A stretch of 64,000 nucleotides of DNA from Sporisorium sorghi (GCA_023212695.1 JALCCG010000050.1:38160-102159), one strand, 5' to 3'; counted from the first letter of the stretch, positions 49,137 to 58,256 are shown. Made by a program: numbers and translations. The notes: a model not told the origin generated them from the sequence alone.

Positions 49137-50174
49137 TCACTTGCCACCGCGCTTGCCTCCCCTCTTCCCCTCCTTCCCCATACTCGTCACGCCGTGTCCG
49201 CCCGTAGCGAACTGCACAGCCTTCCTGGTATTCACCAACTCCTTATCGCCCTGCCCCTCGCCCTTGCCCTTCTGGGCGCTCTTTCGCATAGCCGCGGTAC
49301 CGAGCTTGTTGAGCAGCGCCAAATTGCCCGCCCTCTCTGCGGCGACGTCCTTCTCGTTGGGGTCGAATTTGCGCTTGATCCCCTTCGGCTTGCTCTCGCC
49401 AGCGAGGGTCTTGTCAAATCTGCCCATGGACGCGGTCGAGGCACGGGAGCGCAGCACGTCGGCTTCGAGCTGCGCCTTGCGCTGCTCCCTCGCTGCGGCA
49501 CGTGCGAGCTTTGCTGCGTTCGCGTCGCCCAATCCTCCCTTGCTTCCCGATGCGCTTGCCGACGAAGCAGTCGTCGCAGCCGCCCGAGCAATGTTGCCCA
49601 GACGCTGCTTCTCGTTCTTCTGCCGCTTGGCAAGGCGCCCTTTCTTAGCGGTTTTGGCAGGGTCCAGGTCGGTGTTGCCGTTGTTCTTGAGCTCGTGGAT
49701 CCACTGCTCCTCCAAATCCTTATTGGCTCCTTTGAAGCCCCACCGGGGCACCCACTCCTGCGTCGCTTCGTCGAACACCATCTTGTCGCGTTTGCGCGAT
49801 TGGATGCCCTTCTGCTTGGCGAACTTCTCCCACTTGGTCAGCGGCTTGGGCTTGGGCATGCTCTTCTCCCTCGGCAGTTTCGATGTGAACGCAGGCAGCG
49901 TGGCAAGGGGGCCATTTTCAGGGTCCCGCGTGACGGGGAGGGTGAAGATCTTGTTGACGAGAGATTGGACGCCGTCGCGCGTGCGGTCTAGGAGGTGCGG
50001 TGCGGAGGTTGAGGTGACAGGGTTCGCGTTGATCGAGGTGAGCAGGCCGAGGTCGAACTGGTAAGGTGTAGGGCCCTCGTCGACGGTGGTGGGTTTGTAT
50101 TTGGAGGTTGAGGCGGCTGCGAGGGCGGTGCCGTCGAGCGAGGTTGTGGTGTCTGCTACGATTGCTGCTGGCAT
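49137..50174 (-). CDS. RRS1: Ribosome biogenesis regulatory protein RRS1 (345 aa)
   Basis: RRS1 with RPF2 brings 5S RNP into the pre-60S particle in the nucleolus. The conserved N-terminal domain includes DLGLLTSINANPV and VQSLVNKIFTLPVTRD. The strongly conserved core is PLTKWEKFAKQKGIQSRKRDKMVFDEATQEWVPRWGFKGANK, here at about 115-155. A basic helical C-terminal half follows, with KRKFDPNEKD, and the tail ends in Gly/Lys repeats (GKRGGKRGGK). The length is greater than that of the yeast protein because of the extended C-terminus. The start codon follows a poly-T tract 100 bases upstream. Confidence 0.95.
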   Translation of the reverse strand: MPAAIVADTTTSLDGTALAAASTSKYKPTTVDEGPTPYQFDLGLLTSINANPVTSTSAPHLLDRTRDGVQSLVNKIFTLPVTRDPENGPLATLPAFTSKLPREKSMPKPKPLTKWEKFAKQKGIQSRKRDKMVFDEATQEWVPRWGFKGANKDLEEQWIHELKNNGNTDLDPAKTAKKGRLAKRQKNEKQRLGNIARAAATTASSASASGSKGGLGDANAAKLARAAAREQRKAQLEADVLRSRASTASMGRFDKTLAGESKPKGIKRKFDPNEKDVAAERAGNLALLNKLGTAAMRKSAQKGKGEGQGDKELVNTRKAVQFATGGHGVTSMGKEGKRGGKRGGK

Positions 50175-50589
50175 GATGGGCGGGTTGGTCGTAGCGAGGG
50201 ATGGTGTTGCAAGATGGAAAGGATGAGAGAGAGCAAAAGGAAGAAAGGCTTCTGGATGAAAATCTCAAATTTTTTTTTTTTTTTTTTTTTTTTTGGGGGG
50301 GGAAATGCGCGAAAAGAAGAAGATTTTGAAATTTTCATCTTGATTAAAAGCTGTGCCCGATTTGGCGCTAGATCGGGAGCAGTGAGGTTGTCACGGCAGA
50401 ATTGGACCCTTAATTTTATCGGTTGTGCCGCTTTCTGCCCATGCAGCAGATCGACGGCAACTTGCACAGAAGTCTACTTTGTGTCATGCCAACACAGCCC
50501 CTCTCTCTGCCTTGCTCTTTGCTCGCCGACCACCATGACCCTTTGTCCCTTCTCACCATCACCACCACCTCAGACCAGGACCACACAAG
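50175..50589. promoter_or_regulatory. Divergent promoter region, RRS1 / GH26-like gene
   Basis: About 415 bases with a T25 then G8 tract (50270-50302). On the GH26-like side there is a run of ACCATCACCACCACC leader sequence. No other gene. Confidence 0.45.
50270..50302 (+). repeat. T25-G8 double homopolymer
   Basis: Twenty-five T residues followed directly by eight G residues, about 100 bases upstream of the RRS1 start codon. The lengths may be approximate because homopolymers are error-prone. Confidence 0.88.
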
Positions 50590-51663
50590 ATGACCACCCC
50601 ACTCACCATCGACGGCATAACCATCGGCATCTACCCGGACGAAGGCGATGCGGGCGGAACCAAAACCTACCTCTCTGACCTCAACGCCGCCCTCTCCCGA
50701 TCCTGGCCTACCTCTACCACCCCTTCCCCCTCACTAACCACCGTCGGGTGGTACGCCCAAACCTACCCCAACGAGCCATTTACGGGCTTCCAGCTGATGC
50801 CGTTGGTCGACGACCTGACGCGCGAGTACACCCGGTCTCCCTGTACCCTATACATCTACGAAGCGTCAGTGATGCCGTTCCAGAGCTGGGCGGGCTACAC
50901 CCGGGACAACGACGCAAAGGCGCTCGAGGTGGCGGGGGTGATGCGCGCGATGCTCGACCGCAGCCGCGTTGGCGATGAATTTGCGATCGCAGAAATACGA
51001 CTGCGCTTCGGGCACGAGGTCAACTACTACATCAATTCGGGCCTCTACCCGCCGCCGACCACGGAGGATCCGGGGTTGGACTACCGCACCGCGTTCGATG
51101 CAGTCGCACGCGCATGCAGAGCTCTGCCGCAATGCTACAGCGAGAGGATCAAGATGTTCTGGTGCCCCAACATCGCGTCTTCCTCCTCGGGCGCTGCTGC
51201 GGAATACCAAACCTTCCTCCCCGCGCTCGAGAACGTTGATTACGTGGGTATCGACTACTACTGCCCCGCGCTTGGCTGCCTCAACGCCGCGGACTTTGTG
51301 ATGAAGATGAAAAAGGTCCATGACGAGTATGCGTCGGCGACACGGCCGTTTATCGTGGGCGAGACCGGGCTGCATTTCGACGAGGAGGAGGGCGGCGGGG
51401 TGGAGGCGAAGGTGAGGTGGCTGGAGACGGTGACCGGAAAGGAGGCGAGGAGAGGGTTGAGGTGGATGATGGGGGTGAACTGGTTTAATTATGAGAAGGA
51501 GAGGGATTATCGGGTGCTCTGGGTGGGTGAGGGGGAGGAGGCGAAGAATGCGGCGTTTGTTGGGTGGTTTAGGGGGAGGATGGGTGCGGAGAGGCAAGGT
51601 GGTGTTGGTGGAAGTGGTGGTGGGAAGGTCAAGAAGTTCTGGAAGACGTTGTTGGCCAAGTGA
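50590..51663 (+). CDS. GH26-like glycoside hydrolase without signal peptide (357 aa)
   Basis: The sequence has the pattern of a clan GH-A (beta/alpha)8 barrel, closest by motif to GH26 mannanases. At about 136-147 lies EIRLRFGHEVNYY, giving a candidate acid/base Glu143 after Gly-His. At about 190-194 is FWCPN, at 218-224 YVGIDYY, and at 254-261 FIVGETGL, giving candidate nucleophile Glu258. These four motifs come in the order and spacing known for GH26. The protein begins MTTPLTIDGITIGIYPDEG without a hydrophobic leader, so a cytosolic place is inferred, which is unusual for this class. Substrate unknown. The ATG at 50590 is the first in the open frame. It ends near the convergent FAD oxidoreductase gene. 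Confidence 0.68.
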   Translation: MTTPLTIDGITIGIYPDEGDAGGTKTYLSDLNAALSRSWPTSTTPSPSLTTVGWYAQTYPNEPFTGFQLMPLVDDLTREYTRSPCTLYIYEASVMPFQSWAGYTRDNDAKALEVAGVMRAMLDRSRVGDEFAIAEIRLRFGHEVNYYINSGLYPPPTTEDPGLDYRTAFDAVARACRALPQCYSERIKMFWCPNIASSSSGAAAEYQTFLPALENVDYVGIDYYCPALGCLNAADFVMKMKKVHDEYASATRPFIVGETGLHFDEEEGGGVEAKVRWLETVTGKEARRGLRWMMGVNWFNYEKERDYRVLWVGEGEEAKNAAFVGWFRGRMGAERQGGVGGSGGGKVKKFWKTLLAK

Positions 51664-51819
51664 GGTTCGAGTCTGCACGGCAAGCGAGCCGCCGCTGGCC
51701 AGAGGTTTTCGAATACTGTTCCGTTGCAACGTGCCTAATCTATTCCGAGAACTGTTCTGCTACAGATTGTGTATATAAAAGTGTACAAGAGCGTGAGAGA
51801 AAGCGAGTCCGCCGCCTCA
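51664..51819. other. Convergent 3' region, GH26-like / FAD protein
   Basis: About 156 bases between stop codons. No other feature is seen. Confidence 0.35.
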
Positions 51820-53583
51820 TCAACTCGACTTGACCTTCCCCGCCGCCTCCCCTCCTTCCACCGACTCCCTCAAATACCCCTTGACCCTCCCCACCTCGTC
51901 ACTCCACGCCTTCCTCCCGCCCACCACCGCCAACACCACCTCAGCCACCGCCAACGCATACAGCAGCACCGCCAACACCGCCTCCACACCCTGCCTCACC
52001 CACGCCTGCTTGGCACACCCATCCAGCGCCTCGACCGCCTTGCACGCCCACACCTTGCCCTCAGGCACCTTCCTCTCCGCATCCCTCACGTCAAACGGCA
52101 AATACACCTCGCCCACCGCCTCTGCCGCGCGCAGTCCCGAGCTAAACCCGTCCTCATGAAACCCATAGTTCGTCCACGCTCCCGCAAAGAACGCACCACG
52201 CGTGCCCTGCAGCGGCCTGAGCTGCGCCTGCGCCAGCACCGTGTCCGGCGTATACAGCGGGTGCGCGTACGCTTGTCGCTTAACCACCAGTTCCGGCCGC
52301 GGCGTATACGGCGAGCTGGCCGCCGTGCTCGGGTTGAGCGTCACCAGCACAGGCCCGTGCTTGGACTCCGGCAGCGACTGCAGCGGGTTCATCCAGTACG
52401 TCAGCGAGACGCGGTCCACGTCGCCCTCCGAAGTGGAGGCTAGCTGCTTGCCGTTGATCTCGTCTTCGGTGTTGGCGGCGGTGAGGGTGGCGTTCGACCA
52501 TGTGATCGAGGCCGAGGAGGATGAGAGCGGCAAGGTTTCGGCGAGGAAGTTCCACGCGGACCACGCGGCTCTGCGCACGGGCATGAGGCGCGTATCCGCA
52601 TGCAAGACCGCGACGTTCTGGCTGAACTGGAACCTGGCTAGCGTCTCGAGCACCGGCCGCCCCACGCTCAGCCCCTCGGCCTCGCCTGCTTGCAGCATCT
52701 TGAGCGTCTCGTCCGCATGCGCTGCAAAGATCACCCGGTCCCACCCGGCGTGCTTGACGCCGTCTGCCGTCTTGAGCGTCCACTTGGCATTGCGTCCGTC
52801 GATCCACGCCGCCACCACCTCGCCCTTCTGGTTGCCCTGGTGCACGCGTTCCTGCGGCACGCGGCTCACGATGCGGTCGACGTACGCACGCGAGCCGTTC
52901 TTGATCGTCAACCACTGCGGCCGGTCGAGGATCTGCAGCAGGTGGTGGTTGTGCATGAAGCGCAGCAGCGTGAGCGCGGGGAACGACGAGAGCGCGGTCT
53001 CGGGCGCAGTGCTCCAGATGCTGGCCGTCATGGGGATGAGGTAGTTCTTGCGGAAGTTTTTCGAGTATCCGCGCTGGTCGAGCCACTCGCCGATGCTGAT
53101 CTCGGCGCCCTCGACGGGGTTTTGCTTGCACCGGCGCAGATAGTCGACGGATTGCTGGTTGAAGCGGATGATGTCCCACACCATCCTCCAGTGGCCTGGA
53201 TTCAGCAGGTTGCTCGCTTGACAGAAAAGTGCAGCAGGCGACCCACTGGCCCACTCGAACCCACCGTACCCGCTCAGCGCTGCAATGAACCGCGTCACGC
53301 TGAACGACATGTCGCTGTTCAGAATCTCGACGCCTGTATGCTGCAGGAACCGCAAAAAGTTCGGGTAGGTGACGCGGTTGAACACGATGAACCCCGTATC
53401 CACGGGTGTGCTCTCGGCGGAATCGGGCGAGGCTGATGTCGGCGAGGTGAACGTGACCGTGTTGGCGTGTCCGCCGATCCAGGGTAAAGGCTCGAAGAGG
53501 TGTACGTCGTGCGAAGAGTATTCGTTCAACGCCCAGATGGACGACAGGCCGGAGACGCCGCCTCCTACCACGGCGATCTTCAT
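51820..53583 (-). CDS. FAD/NAD-binding oxidoreductase, amine-oxidase-like COG2907 type (587 aa)
   Basis: Begins with a Rossmann dinucleotide motif GGGVSGLSS at residues 7-15 after MKIAVV, with the acidic end (LFEPLPWIGGHANTV) of the flavin amine-oxidase fold. The conserved DTGFIVFNRVTYPNFLRFL and SWMFSV-like segments follow. A substrate-binding middle (about 150-400) and a second FAD-contact region (AGAWTNYGFHEDGFSSGLRAAEAVG, about 480-505) complete the fold. The C-terminus has one hydrophobic helix (about 547-569), possibly a membrane anchor. In bacteria this type sits beside cyclopropane-fatty-acid synthase, but no such gene is present here. Substrate unknown. The start at 53583 gives the MKIAVVGGG beginning; the frame is open upstream into an A/T-rich leader and is not used. 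Confidence 0.82.
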   Translation of the reverse strand: MKIAVVGGGVSGLSSIWALNEYSSHDVHLFEPLPWIGGHANTVTFTSPTSASPDSAESTPVDTGFIVFNRVTYPNFLRFLQHTGVEILNSDMSFSVTRFIAALSGYGGFEWASGSPAALFCQASNLLNPGHWRMVWDIIRFNQQSVDYLRRCKQNPVEGAEISIGEWLDQRGYSKNFRKNYLIPMTASIWSTAPETALSSFPALTLLRFMHNHHLLQILDRPQWLTIKNGSRAYVDRIVSRVPQERVHQGNQKGEVVAAWIDGRNAKWTLKTADGVKHAGWDRVIFAAHADETLKMLQAGEAEGLSVGRPVLETLARFQFSQNVAVLHADTRLMPVRRAAWSAWNFLAETLPLSSSSASITWSNATLTAANTEDEINGKQLASTSEGDVDRVSLTYWMNPLQSLPESKHGPVLVTLNPSTAASSPYTPRPELVVKRQAYAHPLYTPDTVLAQAQLRPLQGTRGAFFAGAWTNYGFHEDGFSSGLRAAEAVGEVYLPFDVRDAERKVPEGKVWACKAVEALDGCAKQAWVRQGVEAVLAVLLYALAVAEVVLAVVGGRKAWSDEVGRVKGYLRESVEGGEAAGKVKSS

Positions 53584-54071
53584 GGTTGCAAAGTGTGACT
53601 CTACTTCTATCGGCGCAGCGGGAGAGGGGGAATGTGAGGAAGATTGGAAGGGATGATGGCATTCAAGAAGATAGAAGCAAGCGAGTCGAATTGAGGCTGG
53701 GCTGTGCGTTACGTGACGTTTCAAAATGGTGCCTTGCCGATCGGCGCTCTGCTTTCCTCTGTGCGTCTTTGCAGCGGTTTTTGCATTCGAGAATCGACAC
53801 ATGCAACCGCAATCGCACCCAAATCCGCTCCGACTGTTCGATAGGCAAAATGAAAAAAATAAAAATAAAATAAAATCAATCCAATTTTTCATCTTTCTAT
53901 TTTTGATCGTGTGAAAAGGGCCGATTCATCAAAGGGTCCTTTGGCGCCGCTGTCTCGCGCAGGCGCTTACCCAATCTAGCAGCCGCGGCATCTTTCTTGA
54001 TATCAACTTTTCATAAGAGTGGCGAGGCATACAGGAGCGTAAAAGATGCTGTCGTGGGCATGCCCCACAAG
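53584..54071. promoter_or_regulatory. Promoter of the FAD oxidoreductase gene
   Basis: About 490 bases to the likely true end (54072) of the next minus-strand gene. The region has an A-rich stretch with AAAATAAAAATAAAATAAAATC (about 53854-53876). No other gene is supported. Confidence 0.4.
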
Positions 54072-54150
54072 CTAATCATCCTGATGACCAGCAATCGCAG
54101 GATGCTCCTCGCCACGCCACAGCTCCGGCACATCCGGGCTGGGCTCCTCG

Positions 54151-56100
54151 TCATCGACATTGGCAAACAGGATGCCCCTGTATCGGCGACTCCACGCTTT
54201 GGCCTGCTGAGCGCTGAGCAGCCGCTCGTACCGATACTTGCGTTCCTCCTCTGCATCCCTCGATGCCTGTTCTTCCCCCCGTTGCAGCTGCTGCCGCGTC
54301 GACATCGCTCGAGTGCTGCTCCGTCGAAGAAGGTGTCTTGTTGGAAGTCCAGATGCTCGACCAGCCAAACAGCGCACCCAGCAAGCGCAACGGCATGGGC
54401 ACGGGCATCACCATGGTGTTCATGAACGCCGACAGCGCTTCCATCGTCGTGGGCTCCATCAGCGAAGGCGAGCCACTCGCGCCGCGGCGTGTGGAAACAG
54501 ACCCGCGCTGGAGGAGCGCCGCCTCGGTGAGTCGCCAGCCGCTCGAGTCGTCGGTCTCTTCGCCTTCGATGGGCTTTGAGTTGGAAAAGAGCGGCGATGT
54601 AGCGGGATCGAGTGCGGCCGCAGGGAGCGATGCCTCGGTTTCGGTCTCGACGTCTGACGAGGCTTGCCAGCGTTCATGCTCGCCTCTCCCATCGAGCATC
54701 ATACCGCCCGCCGATGCTGCTGCCGCTGCTGCCGCTGCCGATGAGGACAACACTGCAGCATCTGCGAGCGGCACACTCGCCAACGGCGCATCTGCTGCCT
54801 CAAAGGCGAATCCCGGACGCGGAGCTGCGCTGGCGTGATTGTGCACGCCGGATCGATGCTGCCTCTCGGCATCCTCGTGCAGGAACGCATCGAGCACGTC
54901 GGGTTCCAAATCAAATACCCTGCGCAAAATGGAGCCGATTACGCGCGACGTCTTGGACGGATGCTCTTGCACCATCCTCGATGCATGGCTCGAGGACTTG
55001 GGCGTCTCCGCGCCATCCGCATGACGACGGCTGCTGTGTGCAGCATGGTGATGAGCAGTGAGAAGGCGCGACTCGTAATCGATGCCGAGGAGCGATTGCG
55101 ACGTGTTGCTGCGCTTGCTCGATCGACCGGCGGCCGAGCGTCGATGCCTGCGCTTGGGACGTCGCAGCAGATCGCTGTGGTCGAGGTGAGAGAGACCGGC
55201 GCTCTGGGCGAGATTGCTCACAGCCAGCTCGTCGGCATCATAGGAGGCTGCTGCATCCATAGCGTGGCGAGTTGTAGCGGCTCGAGAGCGATCCAGGTCT
55301 TGAGCGTCGTCATTGTCTTCGCGTTCAGAGCCGCTGGTGAAGACGACGGGCAGATCGTTGGCGGTGCGACGGGCACGGCCCATCTGACGACTGGAGCGTG
55401 CGCTCGAGTAGAGCTGAGTAGAAGCAGAGGGGCTTTCGGGGACGCGCTCCAAAGCCTTGCTGCGACCGAGCAGAGACCAGGCCTTGCTTCCGAGCATGTT
55501 GCTGTGTGACTCGTCGTCGTCGCTGCCGATGCTGACCTGGCCGAGTTTGGAGGGCCTTCTGCGCGAGACAGAGGCAGTTCGACGGGCGCCGCGACGAGCC
55601 GAGCTGCGGCTGGGATGGGAGGAAGCGACGGCATCGCTCTCGAAATCGAAATCGGAGCCCGAGCCAAAGCCGAGCTCTTCGTCTGCATCGAGCTGCGAGT
55701 CGGTGCCACTGAAGACAGATTCGGGAAAGACGTCTTCCGAGTGACGTGCTTCCGAAAGGCGATCGTCGTCTGTGTTGCTGTCGTGCAGGGGTGCATCGAC
55801 GGATGCAAGGTCGGTGGAAGAAGGGCTGAGCGGAGAAGCCAAGAAACGACCTGTGCCGTCGTGGAGGGGTGGCAATGTGAGCGCGAGTGGGTCCGTGTCA
55901 TCGGCGTGGTCGGTAGAGGGGGATGCTGGCTGAGCGGGGAGCTCGGTGCGCGATCGGCCGGGAAAGACGATGCTCCAATCTTGAGTGACTTCGCGTTCGT
56001 GTCGATGGTGTGGTGTGGCATAGGTGGCGGAGTTCGAGTCGACGATGTGATCCTGTCGCTCACGACGTTGCTGTCGTGGCTGATGATGAACAAAAGCCAT
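54151..56100 (-). CDS. Large disordered protein with one membrane-like segment; C-terminus apparently frameshifted (649 aa as read)
   Basis: I do not recognise a family. The N-terminus (residues 35-50) holds EVTQDWSIVFPG, in which DWSIV fits an Atg8-interacting (LIR) consensus. The rest to about 555 is acidic, Ser/Arg/His-rich and disordered. One hydrophobic stretch is at about 559-583 (MPVPMPLRLLGALFGWSSIW). In the frame as given, the last 40 residues after about residue 606 are unlike coding sequence and end at 54151. Another frame beginning at the same place reads on to 54072 with a charged, coding-like end (SRDAEEERKYRYERLLSAQQ, then LFANVDDEEPSPDVPELW). Moving one base at a six-G run (54275-54280) would join them. 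So the C-terminus as annotated here is uncertain. Confidence 0.6.
   Translation of the reverse strand: MAFVHHQPRQQRRERQDHIVDSNSATYATPHHRHEREVTQDWSIVFPGRSRTELPAQPASPSTDHADDTDPLALTLPPLHDGTGRFLASPLSPSSTDLASVDAPLHDSNTDDDRLSEARHSEDVFPESVFSGTDSQLDADEELGFGSGSDFDFESDAVASSHPSRSSARRGARRTASVSRRRPSKLGQVSIGSDDDESHSNMLGSKAWSLLGRSKALERVPESPSASTQLYSSARSSRQMGRARRTANDLPVVFTSGSEREDNDDAQDLDRSRAATTRHAMDAAASYDADELAVSNLAQSAGLSHLDHSDLLRRPKRRHRRSAAGRSSKRSNTSQSLLGIDYESRLLTAHHHAAHSSRRHADGAETPKSSSHASRMVQEHPSKTSRVIGSILRRVFDLEPDVLDAFLHEDAERQHRSGVHNHASAAPRPGFAFEAADAPLASVPLADAAVLSSSAAAAAAAASAGGMMLDGRGEHERWQASSDVETETEASLPAAALDPATSPLFSNSKPIEGEETDDSSGWRLTEAALLQRGSVSTRRGASGSPSLMEPTTMEALSAFMNTMVMPVPMPLRLLGALFGWSSIWTSNKTPSSTEQHSSDVDAAAAATGGRTGIEGCRGGTQVSVRAAAQRSAGQSVESPIQGHPVCQCR
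54275..54280 (-). other. G6 run at a probable frameshift
   Basis: On the minus strand the sequence reads ACGGGGGGAAGAACAGG. With five Gs the upstream frame would continue into the coding-like frame that stops at 54072. It may be an assembly/homopolymer error or a real pseudogenising indel; the raw reads would tell. Confidence 0.6.
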
Positions 56101-56583
56101 TGTTGAGGTGGCGGAGCCTTGATATGATCAGTGGCAAGATCGTGGTTGATGGGGTGAACGATGGCTAGTCAGATGTTGCGCCTAGAGAAGTGTTGCTGGC
56201 AGTAGGGATGGATCGAGCCAGATCCAGGTAGAGAAACACTTCTCGAGATGGATGAGAGAGGGAGAGAAGTGGACCAGCGAAAAGGAACGATGAGGATACG
56301 ACTGAGCTGCTCTGATGCGCTGAGAGGGAAACAGTGCGCGGATGTCGAGCCAAAAAAAAAAAAAAAAAAAAAAAAAAATGCAGCAAAGACGCAGGTGCAG
56401 CAGAGTTGACAGCTGAGCTACACATTAGTTAGCACACTGCTCTACTGCCTCTCGCCCAAAAACGACCCATCAGTCAGGGTCTGGTCCACAAAAAACGAGT
56501 CGCGGCTGATGATGGGCACTGCAGCAGTGTGAGTGAAGGGCGTCAAGTGATGAACGACGGCGCGGCTTCGGCGTCACAGCCAG

Positions 56584-56623
<40 letters not shown>

Positions 56624-57460
56624 CGCAAAGAAATCACAAATCACCGCTTTGAATGGCGAGCTCGAAAAAGCAGATGATCCACCTTCACATCCTCATCTCG
56701 TCTCCCATCTCATCTCTCTCTCTCTCTCTGCCTTTGGCTGGTGGGAGAAAAGAGACCCACTTTCATACGGCAAGCAACAAAGCTCAAGCTCTTTGAGTCC
56801 CACCCTCACCCGCACAAGAAGAGGCTGTGTTGGAAGTGAATAGGCTTTGGGGATGGTGGGACCACATTACGGTAACTCACTGCAAGGGTGTGTGGGAAAG
56901 GAGCAGAGCAACAGCGTGACCCTTTGTCGTCAAGCTCGAAAGATTAGCTAGCTCTTGCCGAGATGCCTGCCGTCGTGCGCGCGACCCACAACCAACGCAA
57001 TATCGACCTTGACCGCGACTTCTTGCGCCCTTGCTAGTCTTCCCCCAAGTGGCTACGCAGCAAGATGGAAAGCAGCCGATCACACCAAGGGCTGCTAGCT
57101 TATGTCGATCAGTGTATCAAGTTGGAAGCTTGCAATCGACAGCAACGAGAGGAAGTCTGGAAATTTAGCTTATCTCGAGTGGGCTCATGCGTGCGCTCAC
57201 TCAAATTGACACGAGTCGCCTGACCGTCCTCGCCCGCGCGCAGAAGAGAGAGCCAAAAATCAAGGGTCCAACATCTGCGAAAGGACATGAACGATCCCGC
57301 ATCTCTCCGCCAGTTGCGCGCAAGCAAACTGGTCGTGCAGCAGAGACGCCGTCTCTTCCGCTCAGGCTTGTGACGGAAGTGTACATTGCAACAGCAGCAT
57401 CGAGTGCAATACTTTGTTTGGTGAGAAGAAGTAGTCAAAAAGAAAAAGAAAAAATTAAAT
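56101..57460. other. Intergenic region with small uncertain ORFs
   Basis: About 1.36 kb. It holds an A27 tract (56352-56378), a (CAG)10-like run (about 56586-56619) and a CT run (56713-56729). Three short coding-like frames are seen and left uncalled. One is a minus-strand segment ending at 56442, possibly a terminal exon, whose acceptor would be at 56524. A second is a + strand frame 56550-56843 with an ATG, an alanine run and KSQITALNGELEKAD. The third is a 52-codon + strand frame 57065-57223 (MESSRSHQGLLAYVDQCIKL). No domain is recognised in any. Confidence 0.4.
56352..56378 (+). repeat. A27 homopolymer tract
   Basis: Twenty-seven A residues about 250 bases upstream of the start codon of the disordered-protein gene (T on its coding strand). 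Confidence 0.88.
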
Positions 57461-57567
57461 TGCCCCGTACTGGGCTCGAACCAGTGACCTTCTGTTGTAA
57501 CAAACTCAGACGAAACCGAGGCATCGTGTATTAGACAGATGCGATAATCCAACTACGCTAACGAGGC
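57461..57567 (-). tRNA. tRNA-Ile (anticodon AAU) with a 32-nt intron
   Basis: The minus strand gives acceptor GCCTCGT, which pairs with ACGGGGC (one G-U pair), then D-arm GCG...CGC. The anticodon arm TCTGT-CTAATA is followed by an intron and then A-ACAGA. The T-arm is ACTGG-TTCGAGC-CCAGT, with discriminator A. The anticodon AAT (positions 34-36) reads Ile codons. The exons are 57567-57529 and 57496-57461; the intron 57528-57497 lies between nucleotides 37 and 38, as in all eukaryotic tRNA introns. The A and B box promoter elements are internal. No CCA is encoded, which is normal for eukaryotes. Confidence 0.95.
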
Positions 57568-58256
57568 GACTTTGCAAGCTCGCTTAATGTTGCGTTTACA
57601 AACTGTGGGAAGTGCAGCTAAGAGCACGAGGGAAAGAAATTAACCCTAACCTTCAACTCGACGGGTCGCCGTTCCTTACAACGCCACTGAATGGCCACAC
57701 TCTGCCTTCTAGATGCAGATGGAGGAGCAAGCGGAGAAAAGTGTCATGCAGATGCAGCCTCTGTCCGTGCTTGTCCGCTCTGTCATTGGAACGAGGGGGG
57801 AGCCCTTTTCAGTGTCAATGGCGTGACGAACAGCAGATTGCGCGTTGATTTCATCACAGTGCGGGCATCGAAGCAGAACTCACATCTAAACCAGCATGGC
57901 AAGTGCACGATGATCAACTTGCAAGAAGCTGAGAAGGAATGGAAGGATGATCAGTGGCGAAGAGCAACGACGACGGCAACAAGGAATGGCCCGATTCTGC
58001 GTTGCGTTGAAAGAGCGGCGGCGTATTTCCGCAAACAGCGTTTCCGCAGAGGCTGAAAGCGTGTGAAATTTGTAAAAGCTCGAATTTGGATTGGCTGTTT
58101 TATTTGTCTAAATTACCCCCACGCCGCCGCTGCAGTCTCTCTGCAATCTCGTCAGCAAGAAAGAGGCACAAAATCACGACCCCGCAAATCACAAGACCCT
58201 TCTCATCTCGCCACCACGACCACCCTTTTCACTCGACACTGCATACCAACACCAAC
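57568..58256. promoter_or_regulatory. Promoter region of flavocytochrome b2; upstream flank of tRNA-Ile
   Basis: About 690 bases. A 121-codon frame (57691-58056) starts with ATG but has no domain and is not supported. The 60 bases before the b2 gene are rich in CACC and CAACACCAAC. The frame of that gene is open upstream to 58086 but starts with TTG only. Confidence 0.4.

Noticed and set aside
53584..53892. N-terminal extension of the FAD oxidoreductase
   Set aside because: Frame is open but A/T-rich and opens before a canonical MKIAVVGGG start.
57691..58056. 121-codon plus frame between tRNA-Ile and CYB2
   Set aside because: No recognisable domain, unusual composition and no support from neighbours.
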